The notes under the pieces: generated by a model
The model's input: the letters and a program-made list of their open reading frames with translations, nothing else
Told to the model about the DNA's origin: nothing
Database searches by the model: none
NCBI RefSeq assembly: GCF_028583425.1
Contig: NC_072796.1
Location: 143,601,464 to 143,665,463, forward strand
Direction: 5' to 3'
Length of the DNA: 64,000 bases
DNA from: Eublepharis macularius
Taxonomy: Eukaryota > Chordata > Lepidosauria > Squamata > Eublepharidae
Program-made: the position numbers and the translations under genes
In this document: in pieces, positions 26,601 to 38,600 of the stretch
Position numbering within the stretch: position 1 is the first letter of the stretch
How the letters are laid out: every line of letters starts with the position of its first letter

Positions 26601-29600
26601 ATGAACGCAGACAATTTTGCGTCTCCAAAACGTGAAAGAGGAGGAAAAAGAGGATCTGTGGGAGGTGGTCTCGGAACTATTGGCGATACCCGCGAGGACG
26701 ACTAAAGAAGAGGTTAAAAGCGCCATTTTGGAGGTCCGTCGGGCTTCTTCAAAATATGCAACAAAGCGACAGTTGCCTCGTGAGATCATTATTGACTTTT
26801 CATCTAAAAAGATTCGGGACACCATCCTATATAACTCATACAATGCGGATTTGGACTTTATGGGTTTGAAAGTCAAGATTTTGAAGGACGTTCCATTTCT
26901 AGTCCGGAAACGGCATTTTAAATATAAAAAGTTTGCAGCTCTTCTGAGGGACCATGGAATAAAGTACAAATGGTTATTCCCGGAAGGAATATGGTTCAGA
27001 TATAAAGATCAGGCCTATAAGATATTATCAGAAGATCAACGAAAGGATTTTGAGAATAAAAACCCAGAACTCTGCTGCACCGAGAACGAAGAAAAGGAGG
27101 AGCCGGAGGGGGGGGGGGAGGAGGAGAGCACCGCAACAGCGGTTGCACAGAGAGAACTGCGTCCGGGACCTAGAAGGGGGAGGAAAGTTTAATCAGAATT
27201 TGAAATGTTTATTCTCTGTATGATTAACCACTCCATCATTATCCTATGGAGCTATTTTTGTATTATGACAGTATGAAGGGAAACATTGAAGTGTAGTGTT
27301 TAGTGTTTGTAGTTCATTCCCCCCCCTTTTTCTTTTTCTTTTTTTCTTTTTCCACCCCCCTTTGTCCCTTCCCTCTCCCCTTTCCTTGTGATAGTCTTGT
27401 GTAGTGCTGTGTAGTGTTTTGTAGTTATGAAAAATAAAAAAATTTATAAAAAAAAAAAGAGAGAGAAAGCCAAACAGGATTACAAAAAGTATGCCGATCG
27501 CCACCGTGCGGCCGAATGGGATTTACAACCTGGGGATCATGTTTATATTTCCACCAAGAATTTAAAACTAGCACAAATCAGCCGCAAACTGGCATTAAAG
27601 TTCCTTGGACCTTTTCCAGTGCGCAAAGTGATCAACAAAGTGACCGTTGCTGTAAATTTGCCCAAAAATCTGCGCCATGTTCATGATACATTCCACGTCA
27701 GTCTGTTGAAGAAGGCTCCATCAGACGATAAATGGCACGTCAAAGCTCCACCCATTCCAACATTGATAGATGACCAAATACACTATGAGGTACAACAGAT
27801 CCTGGACTCTAAGATCAAATGCAACCAGCTGTTTTACCTCATCAGATGGAAGGACTTTGACTCTGGGTTCGATGAGTGGGTGAACTCTGTACATGTTCAT
27901 GCTCCTAGATTAACCAAAGCTTTTCATACTCGCTACCCATCTAAACCTGGGGGGGATTTATTTTAAGGGGGGCAGAATGTCAGGTTCAGTGTGTATATGA
28001 ACTGTACTGACTCCATTTTCTAATGCTTCTAGTGTTTAAGTGCTTTCCCCACAGGTGCACCCGTTCCCAAGCAGACTTCTCACCGGACGAGATTGTTTTG
28101 TCTAAACACCGTTCCACCCAGGATTGGCCTTGGGAGAGTCCAGCTTCCCAAGACTGAAAGATGTTGTTTTGAGAACTGTGGGGGGAGGCTGGTTCAGCTG
28201 GGAACTGTTACTTTGTACCTCATGCTTTGCCCTTCATTGGTAACAATGCTCTTGTACCATCCTGAATCTCCTATTCAGGACAGTGGACTATAATGAACCA
28301 TTTCTGCAGTAAAGTTTCCTTATTCAAACAATGGACTCTTGTTTGCTTGTAGAGGAGAACCTGTAGGAAGGACATTGTCTAGCCACAGTCTGACAGCCCC
28401 CCCCCAAACACCAAGAATACAGAGCATCACTGCCCTAGACAGAGAGTTCCATCTAGACCTTGTGGCTAATAGCCACGGATGGACCTCTGCTCCATATGTT
28501 TCTCCATTCCCCTCTTGAAGCTGTCTATGCTTGAAGCTGCCACCACCTCCTGAGGCAGTGAATTCCTTGTGTTAATCACCCTTTGGGTGAAGAAGTACTT
28601 CCTTTTTGCTGTTCTGACCCAACTGCTCAGCAATTTCATTGCGTGGCCACGAGTTCTTGTATTGTGAGAAAGGGAGAAAAATGCTTCTCTCTCTTCCTTC
28701 TCAATCCCATGCATAATCCTGTCAACCTCTGGCCCCTTCCCCATGACTGCAGGGCAGCAACAGAGACCCTTCGTGGGTCACCAGCTGCAGCAGGACTTTT
28801 CTTCCAGTAGGGGGGTGAGTAGGGAGAACTCAGAGATCACTGAAGCTGGAGGTTCATCACAGTAACAAAGAGGAGGAATTTATATGCACAGGTTGCTTTT
28901 AAAGAACAGATCAGCAGCCCAGGCCTCCCAACGTTCAACGAGAGGCACATACATTTAACCAAGTTATGGCTTCAGCTGGGGATTTTTAAATTTCACAAAG
29001 CCCATCACGGGGCTTGTTCGCACACACCCACGAGAACAGAAAGGCAGCTCCATAGGCCGGAAACACGTGTCTAAAAGAGGAGGAGAACGGGCATGGAGGA
29101 TTCTCAGAGCCAAGCTACAAGTGACGCCTTACACAGGTTGGACACTTGTCAGCTTCCCTCAAGTTTTGATGGGAAATGTAGGCGCGCTGGTTTTACAGCT
29201 TGGCTCTCCATTACAGCTGCAAGACCAGGACGCCTCCATTTCCCATCAAAACTTGAGGGAAGCTGACAAGTGTCCAACCTGTGTCAGGCGTCACTTGTAG
29301 CTTGGCTCTCATCCTCTCTTTCTCTTTCAGCTCCATATGCTGGGCAAAGGTGTCGAGATAGCCCTTGCATGGCGGGGGGGGGGGCGGGGGGGCAGGGAGC
29401 TTTCACACAGCACCGTCTGGCCTTCCTCACAGCCCACCCACTCCTTGCTGCCTGCACGTGTCTCTCCTGCCCCCTCCCATCCCCCAAATTCCAGCCTTCC
29501 TTTTTTGCCCCCCACCCTTAAGTTTTTTTTTTAAATTCCACGTTTCTCAGCAGGAAACGAGCACGCAAAAGAAGCCAGCGGCTGCGATTCTTCTGCTTGC

Positions 29601-32600
29601 AATCGGGCTCGGCTGTTCTCCGGTCACAGAACTGGACGTTTTTAGCCCAGAATGTTCTGAAGGGCTCCCCAGAAGCCATCGCGACTTGCCACCCCCGGGC
29701 CAGCCTTTCATGCGGCTTCGGCAGAACGGGCAGGACTAGAGCTCAGCCACTCTTCGCCACTAGCAGCGACCTCAAGAGACTCGTCCTCGTTGCTTTCTGT
29801 GCTGCAGGAGTCGAGCGGGCCCAGCTCCTCACCTGTGGGAACAGCTGCTTGAACCAGTCGGCATCCTGGAACTGCCAAAGAGGGGCCGGGATCTCTTCCT
29901 CAGACCTGGCCTCGGTTTCTGGGTAGTGAGATTCATCCAGCTGCGTCAGGAAAACCCTGGAAGAGCTCTGCAATGAGGGGCCAGGAGGAGAAGCAAGGAC
30001 TGGAGAGGCTTTGCGATTCAGGCCCCCGTGCCTCGTGATCCCCGGAGGGTGGCCTGCCATCGAGCCTGGAGCCCCTGAGTCAGTCCTCTGCCTTCCTCCA
30101 AGGAGCTCAAGGCAGTATAGGTGGCTCTTCTCTCCACACAACAACCCTGTGAGGTAGGCAAGGCTGAGTGAGGACTGGCCAGAGGCAGCTGCATGAGCTT
30201 TGTGGCTTCAGTGAGGATTTGAAGCTGAAGTCCTGCACTGTGCCACGTAACCAGGATGCCTTTCCCCCGATGGCCCCATTGGGTCCTGCCCATTCCCCCC
30301 CCCGGCATTACCTCCTGGATGCTCGCTCCAGAAATGCTGCTCAGTTTTGCCTCTGATGGGTCCCTCCCAGGCTGTTGATCCTGAACAACGTCCTCGACCG
30401 ACTTGGCTCCCAAGGCAGTCTGTGGCTCCTAGAAAAGGCAGATGGTTTGGGGCTGACCCTGGCAGCAGATCAGAGTGGACGGGGGGCGGGGGCTGTGGCA
30501 TGACCCCCCAGGCCTGACCCACAATGGCTGCCTGGCCCAAAGGCACACGAGGCGTCCCCCCTTGCTGAAGCTAAGAGAAGCTGCCTGTGGATGGGACGCT
30601 GCCTGCACCACCCCCGTGCCTGCGTGCACCCCCCTCGGGACCTCTTGAGCTCCACGCAGTAAAAGTCTGTCTCCACCAGGCAGCTTTCACAAACCGGTTC
30701 TCGCTCGGCCTTCTAGAGCCGTTCCCTCTGCACTCCCTTTTGGGGGCCCCGTGCTCTGCCCGGGCCCTTCTCTTCCTCCTGCTCACGCAGGGCAGGGGCC
30801 TTCCACGTGGGCTCAGGCCATTCTTGGAGCTTTTCCAAACTCAGATCTGTACAGCCCCAAACCTTTGCCAGGGTGGTGGAGTTGCTGTTGTTTAAGGAAC
30901 TTCTGTGCGGCCCTTTGTGCAACAAAGTCATCCTTAAAACCCATTAAAAAGGTCACACACCAAATCCAAAGAGGCAGAGACCGGCAACAGCCAGACTAGA
31001 TTTCATGTTTGTCGTTCTTAAAACATTTTTTGCCTCCATCTCTTCTTAAGACTTAAGTCGGATGAACTTTAGCCAACTGAAGCTCATTCCAGACAAGACA
31101 GACACGTAGTTAGCAGAGCATATGGGGAGGCACTCCCCCTAAAAGATCACCTGGCAGCTGGCGTTAATGCGCCAGGCATCCTTCCAGAAGATCCTCACCA
31201 AACTTTCTCCCCCAGAACGTGAAGCAAGAAACCATCTTGTGAAGCGGAGAGGAGGCAGGGAGAATCCCTGCCCGTGGCTCCCTGTGGCTCTGAACCACAC
31301 ATCAAACCAGCCTGACCCAAAGGCACTGAGCACCGCCCGCCTGTAGATTCCCCCTTACCTTCTGGGCCCTCACGAGACTCTCTGCACTAGGATATTCCAG
31401 GCCGTGGAACTGCTTCGTGACCACCGAATTGGGGATGAACCCAGAAGAGACCTTGGGCAGCAGCAAGCTCTCTGGCTCCTGGCAAAGAAGATCGAGGCAG
31501 CTCAGGATGCAGCTCCCCCCACCCCACCCCCCCGTGTGCTGGCGCTGATCTTCCCTGCTACAGATGAACGTGAAGCCATGTGGTCCAGCATCAGAAAAGG
31601 GCAATGGTCTCTCTCTCTCTGAGCCCCCCCCCAAGCCACTGCAGAGAAACACCCTAAGAACAAAACAGCAGCCATCTTGACTGCTGTTGTGCCCAATCGC
31701 AAGGGGGGTGGAGCAGCCCCCCCCATCAGATGTGGCTCAAGGGGCAGGCAGCCCACAGCCAGGAGGCATTCAGGCCAGCAAGGTCTTGGCTAGTAGGGCA
31801 GGAAGAGACCGCCCCTCTCTGGAGCTTCATGCCTCCCTCCAAGCGCTCCTCATCCTCCACTGGGGACTCCCCCCACCCAAGTTTTAAGACCCTCTGTGAA
31901 AATCCAAGTGCAGGGCAGGAGTCTGGGCCTTCTTTAGCAGGGCAGAGCCGAAGGAGTTCAGACCAGGCGAACGTCGGCCAGCCTGTGAGAACAGCACGCG
32001 GTGGAATCTCAAAGCGACAGGGCCCAGCATTTCTTGGCTCCCTCGGGGCGGGGGCACAATGTGGAGAAATCACGCACGTTGCCACGCACGAGCAGAAAGC
32101 AGGCGAGGCCAGGCAGACAGGGCAAATGAACACCGGAGTCACTTCAGCAACAGGGACGAACGCATCACTTGGCATGCGCAGAGTGGCACCAACAGGTGCG
32201 CAGACAGGCCAGTCGGCAGGGGCGCTGGGGCTTCCAAGCGAGTCCCATTGGCCCTCTCTCCTTTGGAGAGCTTGGGAGGTGGGTCTCCATTTGATGGACA
32301 CGGAGGGACAGAGGAAACCCCACAGCCTTTCGCTGTTATGGAGCTCTTCCTCCCACATGGGGCCTGAGCAAGGCAGAGCACAACCCTTGCCGGGACAGAG
32401 GCACGGACTCCCCCTCCCACATCACACTCCACCACAACGGCTGTGGCTCAGGATGGAGAAGAGAACCTCCGACTCTGGGCAGGGTGCTTCTGCAGGCCCA
32501 GAGAGCCAAGCCAGAGGAGGGGAGGCGTGTTCCTCGTCTTTCCTCCTGGCAAAGCCCTCGTGGGCACATGGGCCAGCGTGTTGCAGTGGTTCATGTCTCA

Positions 32601-35600
32601 AACTAGGACCTGGGAGCCCCCCCTCCCCGCCGCCGCCATGGCAGCTCACTGGGTGACCTTGGGCCAGTCTGACCCTGGCCTACCTCACAGGAATGTTGTG
32701 AGAATAAAGTGGAGGAGGTGAAACCATTGTAAGCTACTTTATTAATAATAAAATAGTAACAATAATAATAACTGCACTTGTATACTGCTATTCTAAGATG
32801 AGTGCCACACTCAGAGCAGTGAGCAACGTCAGTGTTGTCATTATTCCCACAATGCAGCTGGGCTGAGAGGAGGGGCTCACCCAAAGCTGCCTGCCGAGTT
32901 CACGGCAGGAGTGGGATTTGAACTAGCAGAGTGCTCCTTTGCAATCCAACCACTTAACCACTATGCCACCGTGGAGAAAGCAAAGTAAGACAATGAAGAA
33001 AAGGCAGTTGGGCCTGGGCCTGGCCCTGTGCCTGGCCCGCTCTCACCATCTCCGACCGGAGCTGCTCCTTGCTGGCTGCTGGCTCGGCAAAGAAGCCCTT
33101 GAGGATCTCGGAGGGTGTTTGGCTTCTGGGACGCAAAGAGGACTCACCGCCCTTGGAAGACTCTTGGCTCCCCACAGCTGTCACAGGCTCCTCAGAGCTG
33201 AGGATCTAGACACAATCCAGGCGGCCCTTAAAGCCAGGATCCCACCCAGAGATCGCCCCCCCTTCTCTGCTTCCCGGTCTGGCCCACCAGACCCCAATAA
33301 ACACCACAAGACAAAGGACCTGTCCCATTCCCCTCCCCCAATGGGAAGACGGTCGGCTGTCTATGCTTTGTGGGTAGCGGGTACTACAGAGTAGGAAATG
33401 CACATTAATTCTGCAACTGTGGAGGACTGAGTGTTTTTCTTTTCTGTTAAAAAAAAGTTTCTAACCCCCATGAAGGCTAAGAAAAAATGTGAAAACATGA
33501 AAACACGTGATTGGGTTCTTCTAAACTCCCAGCAACTTCTCTGCAAGCTCCATTAAAAGGGAAGCCAGACCTTTCTCTGGAGCAAATCCAGTTCATTTTA
33601 ACGGGCTCTGCATTTGCAAAAGTCCTGCGGGGCAGCACCCATAAGACTGGGGGCGGGGGGGGGGAATGCATCTTGGTGCAGTTCTGCAGGGCAGAGACAT
33701 CTTCACCCTCACGCTTGGCTGCCCCGCCTCCACGCCTCTAGGCCTTGGAACTACCACTCCAGTGGGAGCAAGGCGGGGGGGGGGGGGCGGGAAGATGCTG
33801 GGACAGAAACGACGGGCACACCTGTGACTAACCCCTATCCCCGCAGTTCGAACCCATCCCTTGGCAGGGGTTTTTTTGCCTGTGGCAGCAACCTTCTTGC
33901 CCCCCTCCCTGCCCTTCCACCCTGACCGTGGTCCCTCGAGACCTTGAGCTGCCAAAGGCACGGCACACATCGACTCAACACAATCGGGTCAGCTGCAAAG
34001 TGCAACGGTTGTGAAATCGGCAGAGCCAGAGTCCCACCTTCCGGGGGGCTTCCTGTTGCAAAGGGAAGCCCCCCCGCCCCCAGGTGTGAGACGTGCTGTG
34101 GGGACCCGCTGCTGCCAGGGCCCCACTCGGCTGCAAGCTGACCCTGCGTTGATCAGGCCTTACCTTCTCACTCCTGGCAACTTCCCCGATGCTGGCCAGG
34201 GAGCCTGGCAAAGAGGGTGACGGCGAGAACCTCGGTTCATCCTCAGGAACGACGGTTAATTCTCTCTCAAGGTGGTGGTCGGAGAAAAGGGAGCCCTAGG
34301 CCAAAAGCCACATTTGGAAGGGCTTCAGTGATCACCTGGGTATCTCCCCCCCCTGCCTCCCCATCATTCCCAAGCCATACTTTCACACGCACTCCCCCCC
34401 CCCATACTAGTGCCTGACAGTGGGGCAGGTCCAGAGGGTCCTCTGAGCCATTCCCTCCTGCTCTGCCTTTCCACATGCCTGGCCCCCCACCCCCAAAACA
34501 CAGCAGGTTGTGCACTCCAGTGCCGGTGCACACACATGGCTGATTTGCTAACGAAAACCTTTCAAAGGGCTGGGAGGGGAAACTTTGGACTGGTACAGGG
34601 CATGTCTGCCCAGCGTCTGGCTGTGGGAATTGGAAAAAAAAGGAGCAACAGTGGAAAGGGTTAAATCCTCCCTCCAGTCCTTCCCTCCCTTGTGCCCGTC
34701 ACTGTGGGTGCAGGACTTCCTCCGCGCAAGGCAGCTGCTCTGCCACAGAGCCTTCACCTGTTTGACAAAGCCCCCCACCCCCCATCCCCAAGTCTTCTGC
34801 CAATTCACAGCAGAACAGGACAGGCCTTCTTAAGCTGGCTCAATAGCAGGAAGCCAAAAGCAGGTGCAAGCCCCCAGCTCTCACCAGGGAGGAAGGCAGC
34901 CGTGGGTCTCTTGGGGATCTGTGTTATGAGCATTTGTTCATCAACTATCTGCATTATGAGGCGAAGCGGCCAAGTCTGCAGATGACACCAACATCATCAT
35001 CCCGGGCAGAGTGGCTCCAGCCAAAGCCCCTTGGAACTTTGCATGAGGCAGCCCCCCAAATTATTCAAGATGGTGAACATCTCAGCAGATTGCAAAAAGC
35101 TCCAAAAGGAGGGAGGGACTTCTGCGTGCAATGCACGGTTAACGTAAGGAGTTCACCACCTCCAGGCGCGATGACGGCCACTAGCTTGGGAGACTTTAAA
35201 AGGGGATTGGGCAGAATCGTGGGGAGGAAGTCTGTCGGCTGCGGTCAGCCTCCATGTCCAGGTGGGCAGCGTGCCTCTGAACAGCAGCTCCTGGGTCAAT
35301 AGTTAGCCACTGCAAGGCCACGTGGGCTTTGGGGCTCTTATGTCCTCTCTCCTGGGCTAGATGTGCAAGGCCCGAATGGAGGACATGCCAGTTCCACAGC
35401 ACCAGTCAGGCAAAGCAAGAGAAAGTGTGTGTGTGGGGGGGGGGGCGCGTACTCTTGCTGACCAGCTCCTTCTCACCTCCTCCCTGTGAATCCTGACCTT
35501 CCCGAAGACGGTTTCAATGAAAGACTCTGCAGATAAAGGCGCTCTTAGGGCGCCCGATGGTTTCTGGGCTAAGTCTGCGGCAGATGCAAAGGCACTGGGC

Positions 35601-38600
35601 GTGGTGCTCAGGGAGGGGATCTTCAGTGCGACGAGTGACGTCTTCGTGTCTTGGGGGGCTGGCACCGGCCTCTTCCCCTCAGCCTCGGCCTAGAAGACCC
35701 AAGAGGCATGCTGAGAGTTGGATACTGCTGTGCCCCCCCCCATGGCTCACCCACACTCTGGAATGGATCCAGATCCCCACCAGGACACTCTTCTCCTTTT
35801 CTACTTGGAGCTGGTTGAATGAAGCCTGCTTGGCTCCAGGCGGGGGGATGACGGAAGCGGTGGAAGAAGCGACGGAGACTCTGTCCACGATGGAGCCGGC
35901 ATCCTGTGGGTGGAGGGGAGACAGGAAGGATCCCTTGGCGAAGACGGGTGCCCCTGCAACCCAGATGGGGTCCACACACCCCCTGGGCAAGGTTTCCTCG
36001 AGAAGGGCCTGTCCTCAACAAGAAGGCTGCGGGGGGGGGGGGCGGTGCTGCGTTTTCACCCCCTGGCAGCAAAAAAGGGCGTGGCCATCTAGGGGAAGCA
36101 GGCTTCGCATCCTCCGCGAGGAGGACGGATTTTTGGTGGCCAAACTTTTTGGTAAGCACAGCCCCTCTCCTTTAACAGAGGGGCGAACCCTTTCCCTGCT
36201 TCCAACAACCAGACAAAGCACAAGGATTGTTTTTCCCTGACTCCCTGCCGGGACGTGCCTGCTGCTGACGCTCTTGTTGGCGTCATCCTCTGACAGGCGA
36301 GTTTCTTTCCTGACCAGAATCGCTTTGCTTTGTCTCTGTTGTGACCTGCTGCTGGGAACTGTTAGGGCAGAAGTGAGCCTGGTAGGTCTGGTCACGGAGG
36401 GACCCTGAGATCCGAGGCTCAGGGCTACCCGTTGCTTAGCCAAGGGCTGAGCAGACCCTGGAGCAGCTGGGGGGGGGTGCCGGGGGGGGAACATTCCAGT
36501 TACCTTGAGTAGCTCACTGGCAGCTTTCAGGGAGGCTAGTTGAGGGAAAGCCCCCAGGAACATGTTTGAGGGGTTGGGGCCGTACAGTTCCGAGATGGAC
36601 CCGCACCGGCAGATGGCCTCCAGCACCTCGTCAGCATTGAACACGTCCTCCTCAGGGATCTGCAGGGGGAAGGGGGAGGCCAAAGCACAGCAGGTGTCCA
36701 TTGGCACAGGCCAAGAAAAGGATTCAGGAAAAGGAGGCCATTGGGGGAGCAGAAGAGAAGAGACGGTTGTGGGCAGGTGGCGGCAGGCAGGTGCTTCGTC
36801 AGGTAAGAACAGGCACCCTGAAGGAATGAGTGAGTGAGTGAGTGAGTGCGTGTGTGTGCGGGCAAGGGCACCCGAGGCTGAAGAGGAAGTGTTCTAAAGA
36901 GAGTTTCAGGCGGGCAGCCGTGTTGGTCTGCAGTAGAAGAGCAAGGTTCAGGTCCAGCGGCAACTCAGGCCACAGGGATGATATCAGTCCGTGCCCCCTT
37001 TCCCTCTGGTTTATCTTTATGGTTAGGGAAGAGAGGAGGGGGCCGCCATCTGGGGTCTGGAATGTCTGTGTATTGACAATTCTGATTTTTAATGTATTTA
37101 AATGTTTTTATCTTTTGTATTATTTATACTGTTGTAGCCTGCCTTGAGCCCGCTTGCGGGGAGGGCAGGCTAGAAATCAAATTGTTGTTATTATTGATAA
37201 TAACAACAACAACAACAAGGCCCACAAGACTTCCAGGTACGAGCTTCCGCTCTCAAAAGCTCCTCCCCTAGAAATCTAGTTGGCCTTTAAGCTTGACCCA
37301 AATCTTGCTCTTCTAAAGACGGGTCCCAGAGACGCGCACAGCCTTGCTGGGCAACCCTTGGCCAGGCTGCAGAAACTGCTGCGCTCAGGGGCCCTGCAGT
37401 GCCAGGGGTGGGAGCAAGGACCTTCTCCCGGGCCCCCTTCTCTGGCCAAGCCACCCAAGTGTCTGCTTGCAGGACACGGTAAGGGGGGGGGCCAAGGCTC
37501 CATTAGAGTCAGGCTTCTTCCTGGCCATGAGTGACCCGGGAGGTGGCAAGTCCTGCACCCTGGAGCAGCCATTGCCCTGCCATGCTGAAGGGAGAGACCC
37601 TTGGCTGGAGAGACCCTCGCTCAGCACACCAAAGCCCCTTCGCCCGGCCACATTTTCTCCAAGGAGGCGGAGCCTGTGATGGTCAGCGGGGCGTAGTAGC
37701 ATTCCACCCCTCCAGGCAACCCTCCTGAGGTTTGCCCTCTCCAACCCCCCCCCAACAAAGCTTTACCTCCATGTGGGGCTGCTTCTTGTAGAATATCTGC
37801 AGGTACTGTTCAAAGGCCTCGTCCCGCATTTCCTTGGTGGGCCGCACTTTCTGGACCGCACGAACTTTCCCCCTCTGGAGCTGCTGCAAGTCCTGGCTCC
37901 TTGCATCCAGCATCACAGACCCCTGTAAGGGCCAGAGCTCAGGCTTCTCCACCCCTCCCTCTTCCCACGGTCTGTTCCGCTCTCCGGGATAGCCCCCGGC
38001 CGGGGGGAGCAGGCTGCACCCGCTTGGCAGGCAAACCCGCCACAGAACCCCCCGCCAAGGACACCCTGGGTGGCAAAGGGCCAAGGGAAAGCTCTGCTCT
38101 GGCACTCTCCCTGCCCCCCCCAAGCTGCAAGCCCACCCCTCAGCCTGCTTCTCCTTTCCCAAAAGGACATCAGACTTTTGCTGTCCCTCGAAGATGCAGG
38201 GCACAGCCCAAGCCCCTCAGGACCTTGCCATGGGTGGGTGGGGGGGGGCAGAGGGAGGGGAGGCACCCCTGAGAGCGTACGCTGCTTCCTCTGGGCTGCC
38301 TGTCCCCATAAAATGGAAGAGGGAAGAACAACATTGCAAACCGCTTGTGTCTCCAATGGGGAGAAAAGCAGGCTAAAGAAATCTAAACAAATCCATGTCC
38401 ACTCCCAGGCCCATGGACTCCTACGGCTGAAAAGAGCGCAGGGACGTCTTAACTCCCCTCTGGCAGAATTCCCTGAACCAAAAGACCCCCCAAGGACGAC
38501 CTCCTCTGCCAGCCTGATGCCGCAAGGGGGCCAGCCGTGCCCTGCTCCCTTCCGGAGCTCAAGAATCTGCCCCCAGAGCTGCTTGCCCAGCCTTGCCTGG

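Larger units (their letters stand above)
20428..28395 (+). mobile_element. chromodomain Ty3/gypsy LTR retrotransposon, copy 1 (defective)
   Basis: A complete insertion of 7968 bp bounded by two 418-bp LTRs that I compared line by line and found identical, with TG...CA ends and a 5-bp duplication GCCCC. Order: 5' LTR, primer site, gag (capsid, CCHC), protease, reverse transcriptase, RNase H, integrase, chromodomain, polypurine tract, 3' LTR. The interior is broken: a gag frameshift near 21.45-21.52 kb, stops at 22238 and 23033, a 479-bp deletion in RT, a one-base insertion near 24100, and a 1.5 kb L1-derived insertion at 25918-27462. It sits in an intron of the WD gene, in the opposite orientation. 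Confidence 0.93.

Noticed and set aside
31726..32656. Open frames of over 200 codons on both strands
   Set aside because: Low-complexity translation with no domain or splice context. GC-rich intron.
36236..36430. Possible WD-gene exon with [20 protein letters not shown]
   Set aside because: Frame is open, but no acceptor/donor pair in phase was found; left out of the model.
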